Source: an uncultured Clostridia bacterium
GTDB taxonomy: Bacteria; Bacillota; Clostridia; Oscillospirales; Ruminococcaceae
Length of the DNA stretch: 64,000 nucleotides
Assembly (NCBI GenBank): GCA_945829235.1
Contig: CALZUA010000003.1
Coordinates: forward strand, 124,001-188,000
Direction of reading: 5' to 3'
Positions within the stretch are counted from its first letter, which is position 1, and each line of letters starts with the position of its first letter. Below the pieces are notes generated by a model, which worked only from the letters and a program-made list of their open reading frames with translations, did no database searches and was not told the DNA's origin. The translations under genes were made by a program, and so were the position numbers. Of this stretch, positions 17,447 to 25,693 are shown piece after piece.

Positions 17447-18058
17447 TTATCTCCCATCGCTCCGGTATTCAAACTTTTTGCCGCACGACCTGCATTTCAG
17501 CTTCGCTAGCGTTACGCCGGCAAGCTTATTAAGGATAGCCAGAAGCACCGATAAAACAACGCATATGCCAAAACAAATCACTGCAAACGGGGTAACGCTG
17601 CTTGCTGAACCGAAAAGCACGATAATCCAGAAAAATTCTTGGAGGTCGGAGCGGGCTTTTACCAGATTTTCAGAGCCGCAATTCGGACAGCAAATTCTCA
17701 CAGCTTCTTTGGGCGTTGGTTTACTGCTTGCGTCAGGCGTTGGTCTGTTGCGATATACACGGGCGTATCTTTCCGGTATGCCGAGTTCAATCAGCTTCTG
17801 AAACACATCTCCGTTTTCGGAACTTAATTGATATGCAATATCCCGCACAGCAGAGGATTTCTTGGCTCCGCATACGGTTAAGCCGACTATCGAAACCACT
17901 GCCAGTATAAGCTGAATTATCACGATATATGCCATAATTTCGCCGCCGGTAAGCATACAGATGAACGGAATGAATATCGAAACAATCGTAGTTATCCACC
18001 AGCAGATGAATTGGCGGCTGTATATGCGGTATTGGTTGAGTAAAGCAGACATCATCAT
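17447..18058 (-). CDS. Membrane protein with zinc-ribbon-like CxxC pairs
   Basis: Hydrophobic N-terminus; CCPNCGSENL and LKCRSCGKKFEY. Confidence 0.5.
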   Translation of the reverse strand: MMMSALLNQYRIYSRQFICWWITTIVSIFIPFICMLTGGEIMAYIVIIQLILAVVSIVGLTVCGAKKSSAVRDIAYQLSSENGDVFQKLIELGIPERYARVYRNRPTPDASSKPTPKEAVRICCPNCGSENLVKARSDLQEFFWIIVLFGSASSVTPFAVICFGICVVLSVLLAILNKLAGVTLAKLKCRSCGKKFEYRSDGR

Positions 18059-18717
18059 TTCTTCTTGTATTCGGCAATATATAATAACAAAACATCATCA
18101 ACTATTGAAATAAGGCTTTTTATATCTTCACAAGTTTCCAATGTTTTCCCGAATGATACGGTAATACTGGCACCATCTTTGTCGGTTGAATAAGTTGTGG
18201 TATATTGGTTATAGTTCTTATCACAAAACCCCTTAATATGTTCTGCGATAATATCCGGAGTAAATGGTTCTCCAAAAAACTTCTTTCTGACGAAAAATGT
18301 TATTTTATCCGGTGTTTGTGCGTTGATTTCAAAAAACCGCATATAGTCGTTACATTCAACACCAAATAGAGCCTCTACTTTGTTGGCTATGTCATATCTT
18401 ATGTATGTCACATTCTTGTTTACATCGCTCTGGTTTGTTTCTTTGGCTTTGTGTTCCTGAATAAGCGGAGCGTATGATTTCTCAATTTCTTCCATAGCAC
18501 TTTCAAGTTTTCCTCTAAATGTATCATCTTTTTTCACAAATGCTTTGAGTGCTACCAACAGTACAATTACGTCAACTAAAATTCCCGCTATATCTTTGAC
18601 AGCAGATGCCACAGATGCAGTTGAAATACCACTAAATATCATTTCACATATAATTGCTGCTAAAGCAATAACAGCAAGCATTCCTGCCAGTAGTTTTTCT
18701 TTGTCAATCGTCTTCAT
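18055..18717 (-). CDS. Hypothetical membrane protein (220 aa)
   Basis: Two N-terminal hydrophobic segments; ATGA-type overlap with next gene. Confidence 0.5.
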   Translation of the reverse strand: MKTIDKEKLLAGMLAVIALAAIICEMIFSGISTASVASAVKDIAGILVDVIVLLVALKAFVKKDDTFRGKLESAMEEIEKSYAPLIQEHKAKETNQSDVNKNVTYIRYDIANKVEALFGVECNDYMRFFEINAQTPDKITFFVRKKFFGEPFTPDIIAEHIKGFCDKNYNQYTTTYSTDKDGASITVSFGKTLETCEDIKSLISIVDDVLLLYIAEYKKK

Positions 18718-18720
18718 TTC

Positions 18721-19404
18721 TTATTCCTCCGTTACAAAAAATTTTCCGTTAGTTTCGCTTATATAATAAGGTTTGCTGTCAAGCAAATCCATAAGCCGTT
18801 TGAGATGAGGGCGTTGCTCCCGCATTTCGCTGTGCTGTTCACCGTTTTTGAAAACAAACGGACAAGCTTTGACGATTGTGTCGCTCGGCAGCTTAAAGTT
18901 ATCAAGCAGCTTGGCAATATTCGCTGTTTTGAGATATGTATATCCCTCAAGCACACAGCGCAGCATTGTTTCGGTGCTGTCGGGTTTCTTTAATTCAAGA
19001 ATGCGAAGCGTTGCACCGTCATAAGCGAGCAGGTCGATTTTACCCGCCTCATCGGTGCGCTTGTTTTTTAGCGGCGTTTGATAATCAATCATTTTCCCGA
19101 TAAAATCGTAATTCTTGTCATACATCTTCATTGCGATGATTTCCTCTTCACGCCCACTGTCAAGGTCTTTTATAATGCCGTCGTGACCGGGAGTTTTGTA
19201 AGAGCTTTCCCTTGTTATGGTGGTTATTCCATTAGTAAATTCGGATATGTGCCTGCAAAGAAATTCGGCTATCACTTCCGTGAAAAACTCATCTGTGTCC
19301 TCGGTTTTGCCTCTGTAATTGATAAACGACTGCTTGTAAAATGTGCTTTTGTTTTGGAATGCAGTTTTGCACTGTTCCAAAATATCGTTTCTTGTGTAAC
19401 CCAT
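18721..19404 (-). CDS. PD-(D/E)XK nuclease-like protein
   Basis: GKIDLLAYDGATLRILELKKPDS matches D-x(n)-E-x-K core. Confidence 0.45.
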   Translation of the reverse strand: MGYTRNDILEQCKTAFQNKSTFYKQSFINYRGKTEDTDEFFTEVIAEFLCRHISEFTNGITTITRESSYKTPGHDGIIKDLDSGREEEIIAMKMYDKNYDFIGKMIDYQTPLKNKRTDEAGKIDLLAYDGATLRILELKKPDSTETMLRCVLEGYTYLKTANIAKLLDNFKLPSDTIVKACPFVFKNGEQHSEMREQRPHLKRLMDLLDSKPYYISETNGKFFVTEE

Positions 19405-19406
19405 AT

Positions 19407-19796
19407 TTACATCTCCTCCTTGGTGAAATATGTTGCTGTCCTGACCTTGAAATACTCGTTCATTGATACGGACACGCTTTTTTGCCCTTTATACCCAAGC
19501 CCGAACTTGAACACCATACCCCAGAAAGCGCCGATGCTCTTTTTGACGAACAAGGGCAACTCAGCGTCGCTTTTGCCCGTCAACACTATAAAATCGTCCT
19601 TGTAATAGGTAAGAAAAGTTTTAACGGGCGGTATGCAGAATACATCATTGCAGAATACAATGTGCGACAAAAGCTGCTCGTCGCTGATTGCTTCGATACA
19701 TTTATTCCAATATTGCTCATAGTCTTTGTTGGTCTGAAAATCTCTGAAATGAGTATAGATTTCAGAGAAGTTTTCTTCAATGTACTTTTTCATCAT
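19407..19796 (-). CDS. Hypothetical protein (129 aa), first gene of five-gene operon
   Basis: 2-nt gap to downstream gene. Confidence 0.5.
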   Translation of the reverse strand: MMKKYIEENFSEIYTHFRDFQTNKDYEQYWNKCIEAISDEQLLSHIVFCNDVFCIPPVKTFLTYYKDDFIVLTGKSDAELPLFVKKSIGAFWGMVFKFGLGYKGQKSVSVSMNEYFKVRTATYFTKEEM

Positions 19797-19933
19797 TAAA
19801 ACCTCAATAATACATATATCAATTTCACATATGTATTATATCACATTGTATCTTGTTTGTCAACAATATTTAGTAATTTTTTCTTGGATAATATAGAGGG
19901 TGCATAAAACACCGTTCCGATTATACAAACAAT

Positions 19934-19966
19934 AAAGCCGTGCTCTTTGTTATTGAGCACGGCTTT
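19934..19966. terminator. Terminator-like hairpin, 12-bp stem
   Basis: AAAGCCGTGCTC-tttgttatt-GAGCACGGCTTT. Confidence 0.6.
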
Positions 19967-20036
19967 AGGCAAGTCCGAAAATGTTATGCGAGTAATCAAG
20001 AATCTTTTGTACGCGCTGTTCATCAGAGTATTTCAT
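19965..20036 (-). pseudogene. Truncated HEPN/HepT-like toxin remnant (23 aa)
   Basis: MKYSDEQRVQKILDYSHNIFGLA*; ATGA overlap with the MNT gene; stop lies in hairpin. Confidence 0.45.
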
Positions 20037-20332
20037 GCGACAAGCAACCTTTCTTTCATAATTGTATCATAAAACGTGCTTTTTCGATTTACTTCGTGAA
20101 TTTCAAACACATCAACATTCTTCTGAAATGACTCACGCAGTTCTTCAGCCAAAGAGAAAATCAACGTCAATTTAAAGCCCTCTCCGCCGAACACCAGAAA
20201 GTCAAGGTCGCTCTCATCGGTAGCTTCGCCTCGCGCATAAGAGCCGAACAGATAAATCTCTTTTACCTGATACTTTAGAGCAATAGGTTTTACAATCTCT
20301 TTTATTTTGTTCAAAGACAATACGTCACCCAT
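20033..20332 (-). CDS. MNT-type nucleotidyltransferase (MntA-like antitoxin)
   Basis: YLFGSYARGEATDESDLDFLV (GS-x10-DxD). Confidence 0.8.
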   Translation of the reverse strand: MGDVLSLNKIKEIVKPIALKYQVKEIYLFGSYARGEATDESDLDFLVFGGEGFKLTLIFSLAEELRESFQKNVDVFEIHEVNRKSTFYDTIMKERLLVA

Positions 20333-20568
20333 AAAGCCACTCCTTTCGAGGATTTTTTACACGTTTTGAATTAAGATTTTCTCTACCGATATTATTATAG
20401 CATAATTATCGTAATTTTTCAACACTTATTTTTTCTCAAATCTCGGTGCGATAAAAGGAATCATTTTTTCGTAAATAGACAAAATTACTTTCAAACATCA
20501 CGAAGTTTGTCGGGTACACGAGCAAATTTTGAATTACAATGAGTTGCAGCCTATTTCCTCACGTTTTA

Positions 20569-20597
20569 TTGACAAAAGAGCAATTATATGGTATAAT
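20569..20597 (+). promoter_or_regulatory. Sigma-A type promoter of Fic gene
   Basis: TTGACA-17 nt-TATAAT; followed by ATTCGTA...TACGAAT dyad (20598-20625). Confidence 0.65.
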
Positions 20598-20651
20598 ATT
20601 CGTAAAACAGGTCAATTCTACGAATGAAATCGTCGAAACGAGGGTTGTGTT

Positions 20652-21869
20652 ATGAAATACGAGCTTCTTAAAAGTGTCAGTTATCAAAGCACCGAAGAAT
20701 ACGAAAAGCTTTATAATTCAAGATTTAACAGCGAAATTGCCGTACACATAGACCTGTTTATCCACGGAGCGCCGGCTTTCTTTTTGAGAACACCCGACCT
20801 CTACGAGCAGATTATTCGTATCAACAATCTTGACAGAAAGGCTCGCGTTCTGTGCGAGAAACTGCCTTCAAGGGCAATGTCCTGGTTTAAGAAAAAGTGT
20901 CTGATTGATGAAATCGTCAGCACAAATGGAATTGAAGGCGTTATAAGCACGCGCAAAGAGATAAGCGAAATTCTGTCCGAGCGTCACGGGCGGTCGAGAA
21001 ACAGATTCTACGATATCTCGGGCAGGTACAATATGCTCGCCGATAAGCACTGTCGGCTGAAAACCTGCCAGGATATCCGCGATATTTACAATGAACTTCT
21101 GTATTCCGAGATTGAACAGGAGGACCGCGAAAACCTTCCCGACGGTGTTATTTTCAGAAAAAACGAGGTGAATGTTCACAGCAAAACCGACAAGATTATT
21201 CATCGCGGAGTCCTGCCCGAAGAGAAAATCATTGAATATATGCAGAAATCTCTGGATTTTCTGAACGATGACAGCATAAGCATATTTTTCAGAATTTCTG
21301 TTTTTCACTATCTTTTCGGGTATATTCACCCGTTTTACGACGGAAACGGCAGAACCGGAAGATTTATCAGCAGCTACCTGTTAGCAAGCGAAACCGAAAC
21401 TCCGGTTATCGGCTATCGTCTTGCCACAACAATTAACGAGAATATCGAAAAGTACTACAAGGCATTTAAAATCTGCAACGAGGAAAGAAACAAGGGTGAC
21501 TTAACACCGTTTGTGATTTCATTTTTTGATATAATTGAGAGCGCTTATACCGAGCTTATCGACGAGTTAAGCAGTAAGAACGAAACCCTTAATTACTATA
21601 TAAAGCGAGCGAGAGTTCTGCCGCTTGCCGAGGATGAGAAAATCAGAAACGTTTATGTAACGCTTATTCAGGCTGCGCTGCTTTCGGACAACGGTATTGA
21701 AATAACCGAGCTTGCTCAAATGATTTCCGCAAGCCGCTCAACAGCAGAAAAGCGTCTGAAGATGATTGACAAAAATGTGCTTATTATAAATATGGTCGGG
21801 AAAACGAAATTTTACTCGGCTGATATTGATGCTGTTGACAGGATGATTAACGATTTGGAGGGAAAATAG
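20652..21869 (+). CDS. Fic family protein with C-terminal winged-helix-like region
   Basis: HPFYDGNGRTGRF Fic motif; TNGIEG inhibitory-helix-like motif upstream. Confidence 0.85.
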   Translation: MKYELLKSVSYQSTEEYEKLYNSRFNSEIAVHIDLFIHGAPAFFLRTPDLYEQIIRINNLDRKARVLCEKLPSRAMSWFKKKCLIDEIVSTNGIEGVISTRKEISEILSERHGRSRNRFYDISGRYNMLADKHCRLKTCQDIRDIYNELLYSEIEQEDRENLPDGVIFRKNEVNVHSKTDKIIHRGVLPEEKIIEYMQKSLDFLNDDSISIFFRISVFHYLFGYIHPFYDGNGRTGRFISSYLLASETETPVIGYRLATTINENIEKYYKAFKICNEERNKGDLTPFVISFFDIIESAYTELIDELSSKNETLNYYIKRARVLPLAEDEKIRNVYVTLIQAALLSDNGIEITELAQMISASRSTAEKRLKMIDKNVLIINMVGKTKFYSADIDAVDRMINDLEGK

Positions 21870-22020
21870 GGCGGATTTACAAATCTGCGTTACCGGCAAC
21901 ATTTCCCTTGTTTTGCACTTAATGTATTGACAATTCAATAAATTCGCACCCGATGTGTTCAAATATATTGAAAAACGGTTCGGAAACGATTATAATATAG
22001 ATATAAGGAGGTGCATATTT

Positions 22021-22323
22021 ATGGCACAAGCAACATTCAGCGTAAGAATGGACGAGGGATTGAAGAAACAGTTTGACGAGCTTTGCTCCGATTTTGGAAT
22101 GAACGCTTCCACGGCAATCAACGTGTTTGCCAGAGCAGTAGTCCGCGAGCGCAGGATTCCTTTTGAGATAGCAGCTTCGGAGCCTGAAATAACACGCGAA
22201 AAGGCTATGCAGGCATTCAAATCTTTGAGAACGCAGGCTAACAAAGATTTTCCGAACAGTATGAGCCTTGACGAGATAAACGATGAAATCAATAAAGCGA
22301 GAAACGGCGAGGGCGAAATATGA
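22021..22323 (+). CDS. RelB/DinJ-type antitoxin
   Basis: MAQATFSVRMDEGLKKQFDELCSDFGMNASTAINVFARAVVRERRIPFEI; RBS AAGGAGG. Confidence 0.75.
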   Translation: MAQATFSVRMDEGLKKQFDELCSDFGMNASTAINVFARAVVRERRIPFEIAASEPEITREKAMQAFKSLRTQANKDFPNSMSLDEINDEINKARNGEGEI

Positions 22324-22400
22324 TTTGCTGCGCCGTAATTGACACAAATGTACTTGTTTCAGCAAGGCAGATGCTCGATATTCTTGACGGGAAAGGTTGA
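22320..22400 (+). pseudogene. Truncated PIN-domain toxin remnant
   Basis: MICCAVIDTNVLVSARQMLDILDGKG*; ATGA overlap with antitoxin; only the first PIN motif (DTNVLVSA) remains. Confidence 0.5.
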
Positions 22401-22449
22401 CCGGCTGATTGCTGATTTTGAGAAAAATAGTGCTGATTTCTGGGAACAG

Positions 22450-22482
22450 TTTGGGTACACTTTGGGTACACTTTGGGTACAC
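22450..22482. repeat. 11-bp tandem repeat x3 (TTTGGGTACAC)
   Basis: Direct reading of sequence. Confidence 0.9.
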
Positions 22483-22595
22483 AGACACCCAAAAGCCGCC
22501 TGAAATTGATGAATTTACAGATTTATCCAAATCACAAACCGCATAACAAAGCCATTTGTGCAAATCAGGGAAACGAAAAAAGCGGTGGTACACTT

Positions 22596-22636
22596 CTACG
22601 AACCAGAGGGTCGGGGGTTCGAATCCCTCTTTTGCG
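22596..22636 (+). other. 3'-half tRNA-Arg(ACG)-like fragment (candidate attachment-site remnant)
   Basis: CTACGAACCAGAGGGTCGGGGGTTCGAATCCCTCTTTTGCG contains anticodon loop and T-arm; upstream 5' half does not pair. Confidence 0.5.
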
Positions 22637-22637
22637 T

Positions 22638-22691
22638 TTTCAAGCGTTTCGCAGTTGACACGATGTCACTGGTGCACTGAAACGCTTGAAA
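22638..22691. repeat. 13-bp inverted repeat flanking a 28-nt spacer
   Basis: TTTCAAGCGTTTC ... GAAACGCTTGAAA. Confidence 0.7.
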
Positions 22692-22859
22692 TCCGCAGGT
22701 TTGCGAATAGTTTTCAGCCGCTCATTTTTCGTGTTGAGCGGTTTTTCTTTTTGTCCGAAACTCGTTGGATAAGTTTTGTGAATATTTCCGATTTTTCTGT
22801 CCTCACCTGTCAAAAATTATCAGGCTGAAAAAATTTATCAAGATTTTTTCAAAAAACTA

Positions 22860-22890
22860 TTGACTCTCACGTTACGTTATAGTATATAAT
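22860..22890 (+). promoter_or_regulatory. MerR-type promoter with 19-bp spacer
   Basis: TTGACT-CTCACGTTACGTTATAGTA-TATAAT. Confidence 0.7.
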
Positions 22891-22912
22891 ATAAATCAAG
22901 GGAGGCGATTTG

Positions 22913-23653
22913 ATGAAAATGCACATCAAGAAATTTGCAAAGCTTACGGGTGTGAGTGTGCGCACGCTCCACTATTATGACGAAATCGGACTGCTGAAGC
23001 CCTGCGCTGTTGACGAACAGAACGGCTACCGCTTTTATGATGAAAGCTCACTTTTGCGTATGCAGGAGATTTTGTTCTATCGCGAGCTTGACTTTCCTCT
23101 AAAAGAAATTATTGCGATTCTGTCCTCTCCCGATTACGACAAGCAGACTGCGCTAAAAGAGCAGAAGCGCTTGCTGACGCTTAAAAAGGAGCGGCTTGAA
23201 AGGCTTATCTCGGCTCTTGACAGCGCGATGAAAGGAGAAAAAATTACTATGACGGCATTTGACAACAGCGAATTTGAAGCTCAGCGCGAGCTTTACGCAA
23301 AAGAAGCAAAGGAAAAATGGGGCGGTACTGCCGCTTATCGGGAAAGCACCGAAAAAACAAAGGGCTACACAAAGGAAAAGCAGAACGAGGTGAATTCGGG
23401 TATGGACAGCATTTTGGCTGAATTTGCGCAGTGCAAAAGGAACGGCTCTGCTCACGACAGCAAGGAAGCGCAGAAGCTTGTCAAAAAGTGGCAGGATTTC
23501 CTCACCGCAAACTACTACAACTGCACAAACGAAATTCTCTCGGGGCTGGGTGAAATGTATACCGCCGATGAGCGCTTTAAAGCGAATATCGACCGTCACG
23601 GCGACGGCACGGCTGAATTTATGCAGGCGGCGATTAAGGCGTATTGCAAATAA
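22913..23653 (+). CDS. MerR family regulator with TipAS-like C-terminal domain
   Basis: KKFAKLTGVSVRTLHYYDEIGLLKP; C-terminal YTKEKQNEVNSGMDSIL...YTADERFKANIDRHGDGTAEFMQAAI. Confidence 0.85.
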   Translation: MKMHIKKFAKLTGVSVRTLHYYDEIGLLKPCAVDEQNGYRFYDESSLLRMQEILFYRELDFPLKEIIAILSSPDYDKQTALKEQKRLLTLKKERLERLISALDSAMKGEKITMTAFDNSEFEAQRELYAKEAKEKWGGTAAYRESTEKTKGYTKEKQNEVNSGMDSILAEFAQCKRNGSAHDSKEAQKLVKKWQDFLTANYYNCTNEILSGLGEMYTADERFKANIDRHGDGTAEFMQAAIKAYCK

Positions 23654-23775
23654 GAGAAACCTCCTCAGCTCGGGTGAGTTGTTCTTGTCCACTTGACAAA
23701 TGCGCCAAACGTGGAAAAATGTAGGTAGATTGTTAAGCTAGATGCAAAATAGCTATAAGGTGTTCGGTTTGACAA

Positions 23776-23817
23776 AAGCCGATTGCCCATTTCGCACGGG
23801 TAATCGGCTTTTTTCAG
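23776..23817. terminator. Terminator-like hairpin
   Basis: AAAAGCCGATTGCCC...GGGTAATCGGCTTTT followed by T-run. Confidence 0.6.
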
Positions 23818-24662
23818 CTTTTCGTTTCGGTCAATTCATCGGCTTCCTGCGGATTTTCGTCCTTTTTGTTCGGGTTGTCAATTGTGATAATAAAGCCCTC
23901 GGCGAATTTGTACTTGTCGCGGCGGTGTATGTACAAAAATCCCGCCGCCGAGAAAACCGCCGCTCCCAACATATTTACAGCGAGGTCCTTCATCGTGTCG
24001 GTTATTCCCACGTCAAGATAGCCGCCCTCAATCGTACAAAGCTCGTTTCCGTCCTTGTCGTACAGCACGGTGTGGTCGATGTTCTTCACCACAACTTCCT
24101 TGTTTGCGCCGCTCGGGTTCAGCATAACGGACGCTACCGTTTTCACAATTCTATCCTTTTGCATATCCTTGTGGAACATTTTGTCGCCGCTGAACTCGAA
24201 AAATTCCCACAAAACTCCCACGGTCATCGAGAAGCAAAACGATGTCAGCGCAACAAACAGCGGCGTCATCTGAATACGCTTGGAGTGCGTGTTCAACAGG
24301 TCAATTAGCCCAAACCCGACCGATGCGGCAAGAAAGCCCGTTGTCGTGTGAAGTATGCTGTCCCAAATCGGGATTTTGTTGTAGAAATTCGAGATTTCCC
24401 CGAGAATTTCCGCCGCGAACACAAACACAATCACTGCGATTTCCAGCACATTCGGGAGCGTTATCCCGATTTTTGACTTGAGGAAAACCGGTATGTACAT
24501 CAGAGCCATGGACAGCACGCAAAGCGCCACGTTCTGCCAGTTCTCGAGAAAAATCTGCCTTATCATCACCAGCAAAACCGCGCCCACGCACACGTTCAGC
24601 ACGATTACACAACTCTTTTTTGACGAGTGATAATTTTCTTTCAGTTGGTCTATGTATTTCAT
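23814..24662 (-). CDS. Multi-pass membrane protein, DUF2238/YjdF-like
   Basis: Multiple hydrophobic helices; IWDSILHTTTGFLAASVGFGLIDLLN. Confidence 0.5.
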   Translation of the reverse strand: MKYIDQLKENYHSSKKSCVIVLNVCVGAVLLVMIRQIFLENWQNVALCVLSMALMYIPVFLKSKIGITLPNVLEIAVIVFVFAAEILGEISNFYNKIPIWDSILHTTTGFLAASVGFGLIDLLNTHSKRIQMTPLFVALTSFCFSMTVGVLWEFFEFSGDKMFHKDMQKDRIVKTVASVMLNPSGANKEVVVKNIDHTVLYDKDGNELCTIEGGYLDVGITDTMKDLAVNMLGAAVFSAAGFLYIHRRDKYKFAEGFIITIDNPNKKDENPQEADELTETKS

Positions 24663-24679
24663 TTTTACACCTTGCCTTT

Positions 24680-24955
24680 TCAGATATAATCAAGCGCCGC
24701 GAAAAACATCTCGTACAAGTCGTCCCAGCCCTCGGGCGCTTCCACTCCCCCGCCGTTTACCGAGCGCAACATCGCCGCGCAGGACGCTTCTCCCTCGTCA
24801 ATAAGCTCGGCGGCTGTTATCGGGAAGCCCTCTGCCGTGGATAGCTCGCAGAGCGCGTTTACGGGATTTCGGTCGCTTCGTGTTGCATAAATCCGCTCCT
24901 TCAGCAATTTATCGTTTTTCGCCTTTTCAAGAAGCAAGGTCAGACTGTCATTCAT
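24680..24955 (-). CDS. Orphan Nif11-domain-like small protein (91 aa)
   Basis: MNDSLTLLLEKAKNDKLLKERIYATRSDRNPVNALCELSTAEGFPITAAEL...SVNGGGVEAPEGWDDLYEMFF; RBS GAGGAGG. Confidence 0.45.
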   Translation of the reverse strand: MNDSLTLLLEKAKNDKLLKERIYATRSDRNPVNALCELSTAEGFPITAAELIDEGEASCAAMLRSVNGGGVEAPEGWDDLYEMFFAALDYI

Positions 24956-25123
24956 ATTATTCCTCCTCGCGCGTTTTTCGCATAAGCTAATTATATCACA
25001 ATCAGGGTTGTTTTTCAACTACTTTTTTCAATTCCGTTCTCGACTGATTATCTTGAAAACAACAGAAAATTGTGCTATAATAAATCATTGCAAAAATTTC
25101 CGAAAAATTTTTCCGTAAAACGC

Positions 25124-25147
25124 AACCTTTTCGGATTTTATTTCGTT
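25124..25147 (+). promoter_or_regulatory. ECF-type promoter GCAACC-N16-CGTTCAA upstream of sigma factor
   Basis: AACC-16 nt-CGTT; same element at 26302-26325. Confidence 0.55.
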
Positions 25148-25192
25148 CAAATTACAGAAAACCAACGAAAGCGAGGGATTTTCAGCTTGAAG

Positions 25193-25693
25193 ATGAACAA
25201 AGCGGAACGGCTGTCGGCGGAAGAGCTGGTTTCGCGGTATGCAAAAACCGTTTACCGTATTGCCCTGTCACGGCTTGGAAATCCTGCTGATGCCGAGGAT
25301 ATCACTCAGGAAGTTCTGATAAAGTACATAAATGCGGACAAAACCTTCGATGACGAGGAACACCGCAGAAAGTGGATTATTCGAGTTGCCGTGAATGCGG
25401 TGAACTCGTTCGCAAAAAGCGCGTGGAAACGCCGTACAACCGAGCTTGCCGAGGCGGAAAACGTGCCTTGTGTACCCGCTCAAAACGCCGATGAAACCGA
25501 GGATATCCGCAGGGCAATTGCCGCGCTCCCCGAAAAATACCGCGTTCCCATTCACCTGTTTTACTATGAGGATTTGTCCGTCAAGGATATCGCCGCGGCA
25601 ATGTCCCTTGCCGAAGGTACCGTGAAATCGCTTCTGGCGCGTGCCAGAGCCAAGCTCAAGGAAATTTTGGAGGAAGAAAGCTATGTCGGATAA
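25193..25693 (+). CDS. RNA polymerase sigma factor, ECF (sigma-70 family)
   Basis: GNPADAEDITQEVLIKYI; LPEKYRVPIHLFYYEDLSVKDIAAAMSLAEGTVKSLLARARAKLKEIL. Confidence 0.9.
   Translation: MNKAERLSAEELVSRYAKTVYRIALSRLGNPADAEDITQEVLIKYINADKTFDDEEHRRKWIIRVAVNAVNSFAKSAWKRRTTELAEAENVPCVPAQNADETEDIRRAIAALPEKYRVPIHLFYYEDLSVKDIAAAMSLAEGTVKSLLARARAKLKEILEEESYVG

Noticed and set aside
19841-20023. 60-aa minus-strand ORF near the MNT gene
   Set aside because: Different frame from the HEPN remnant, spans the terminator hairpin, no RBS.
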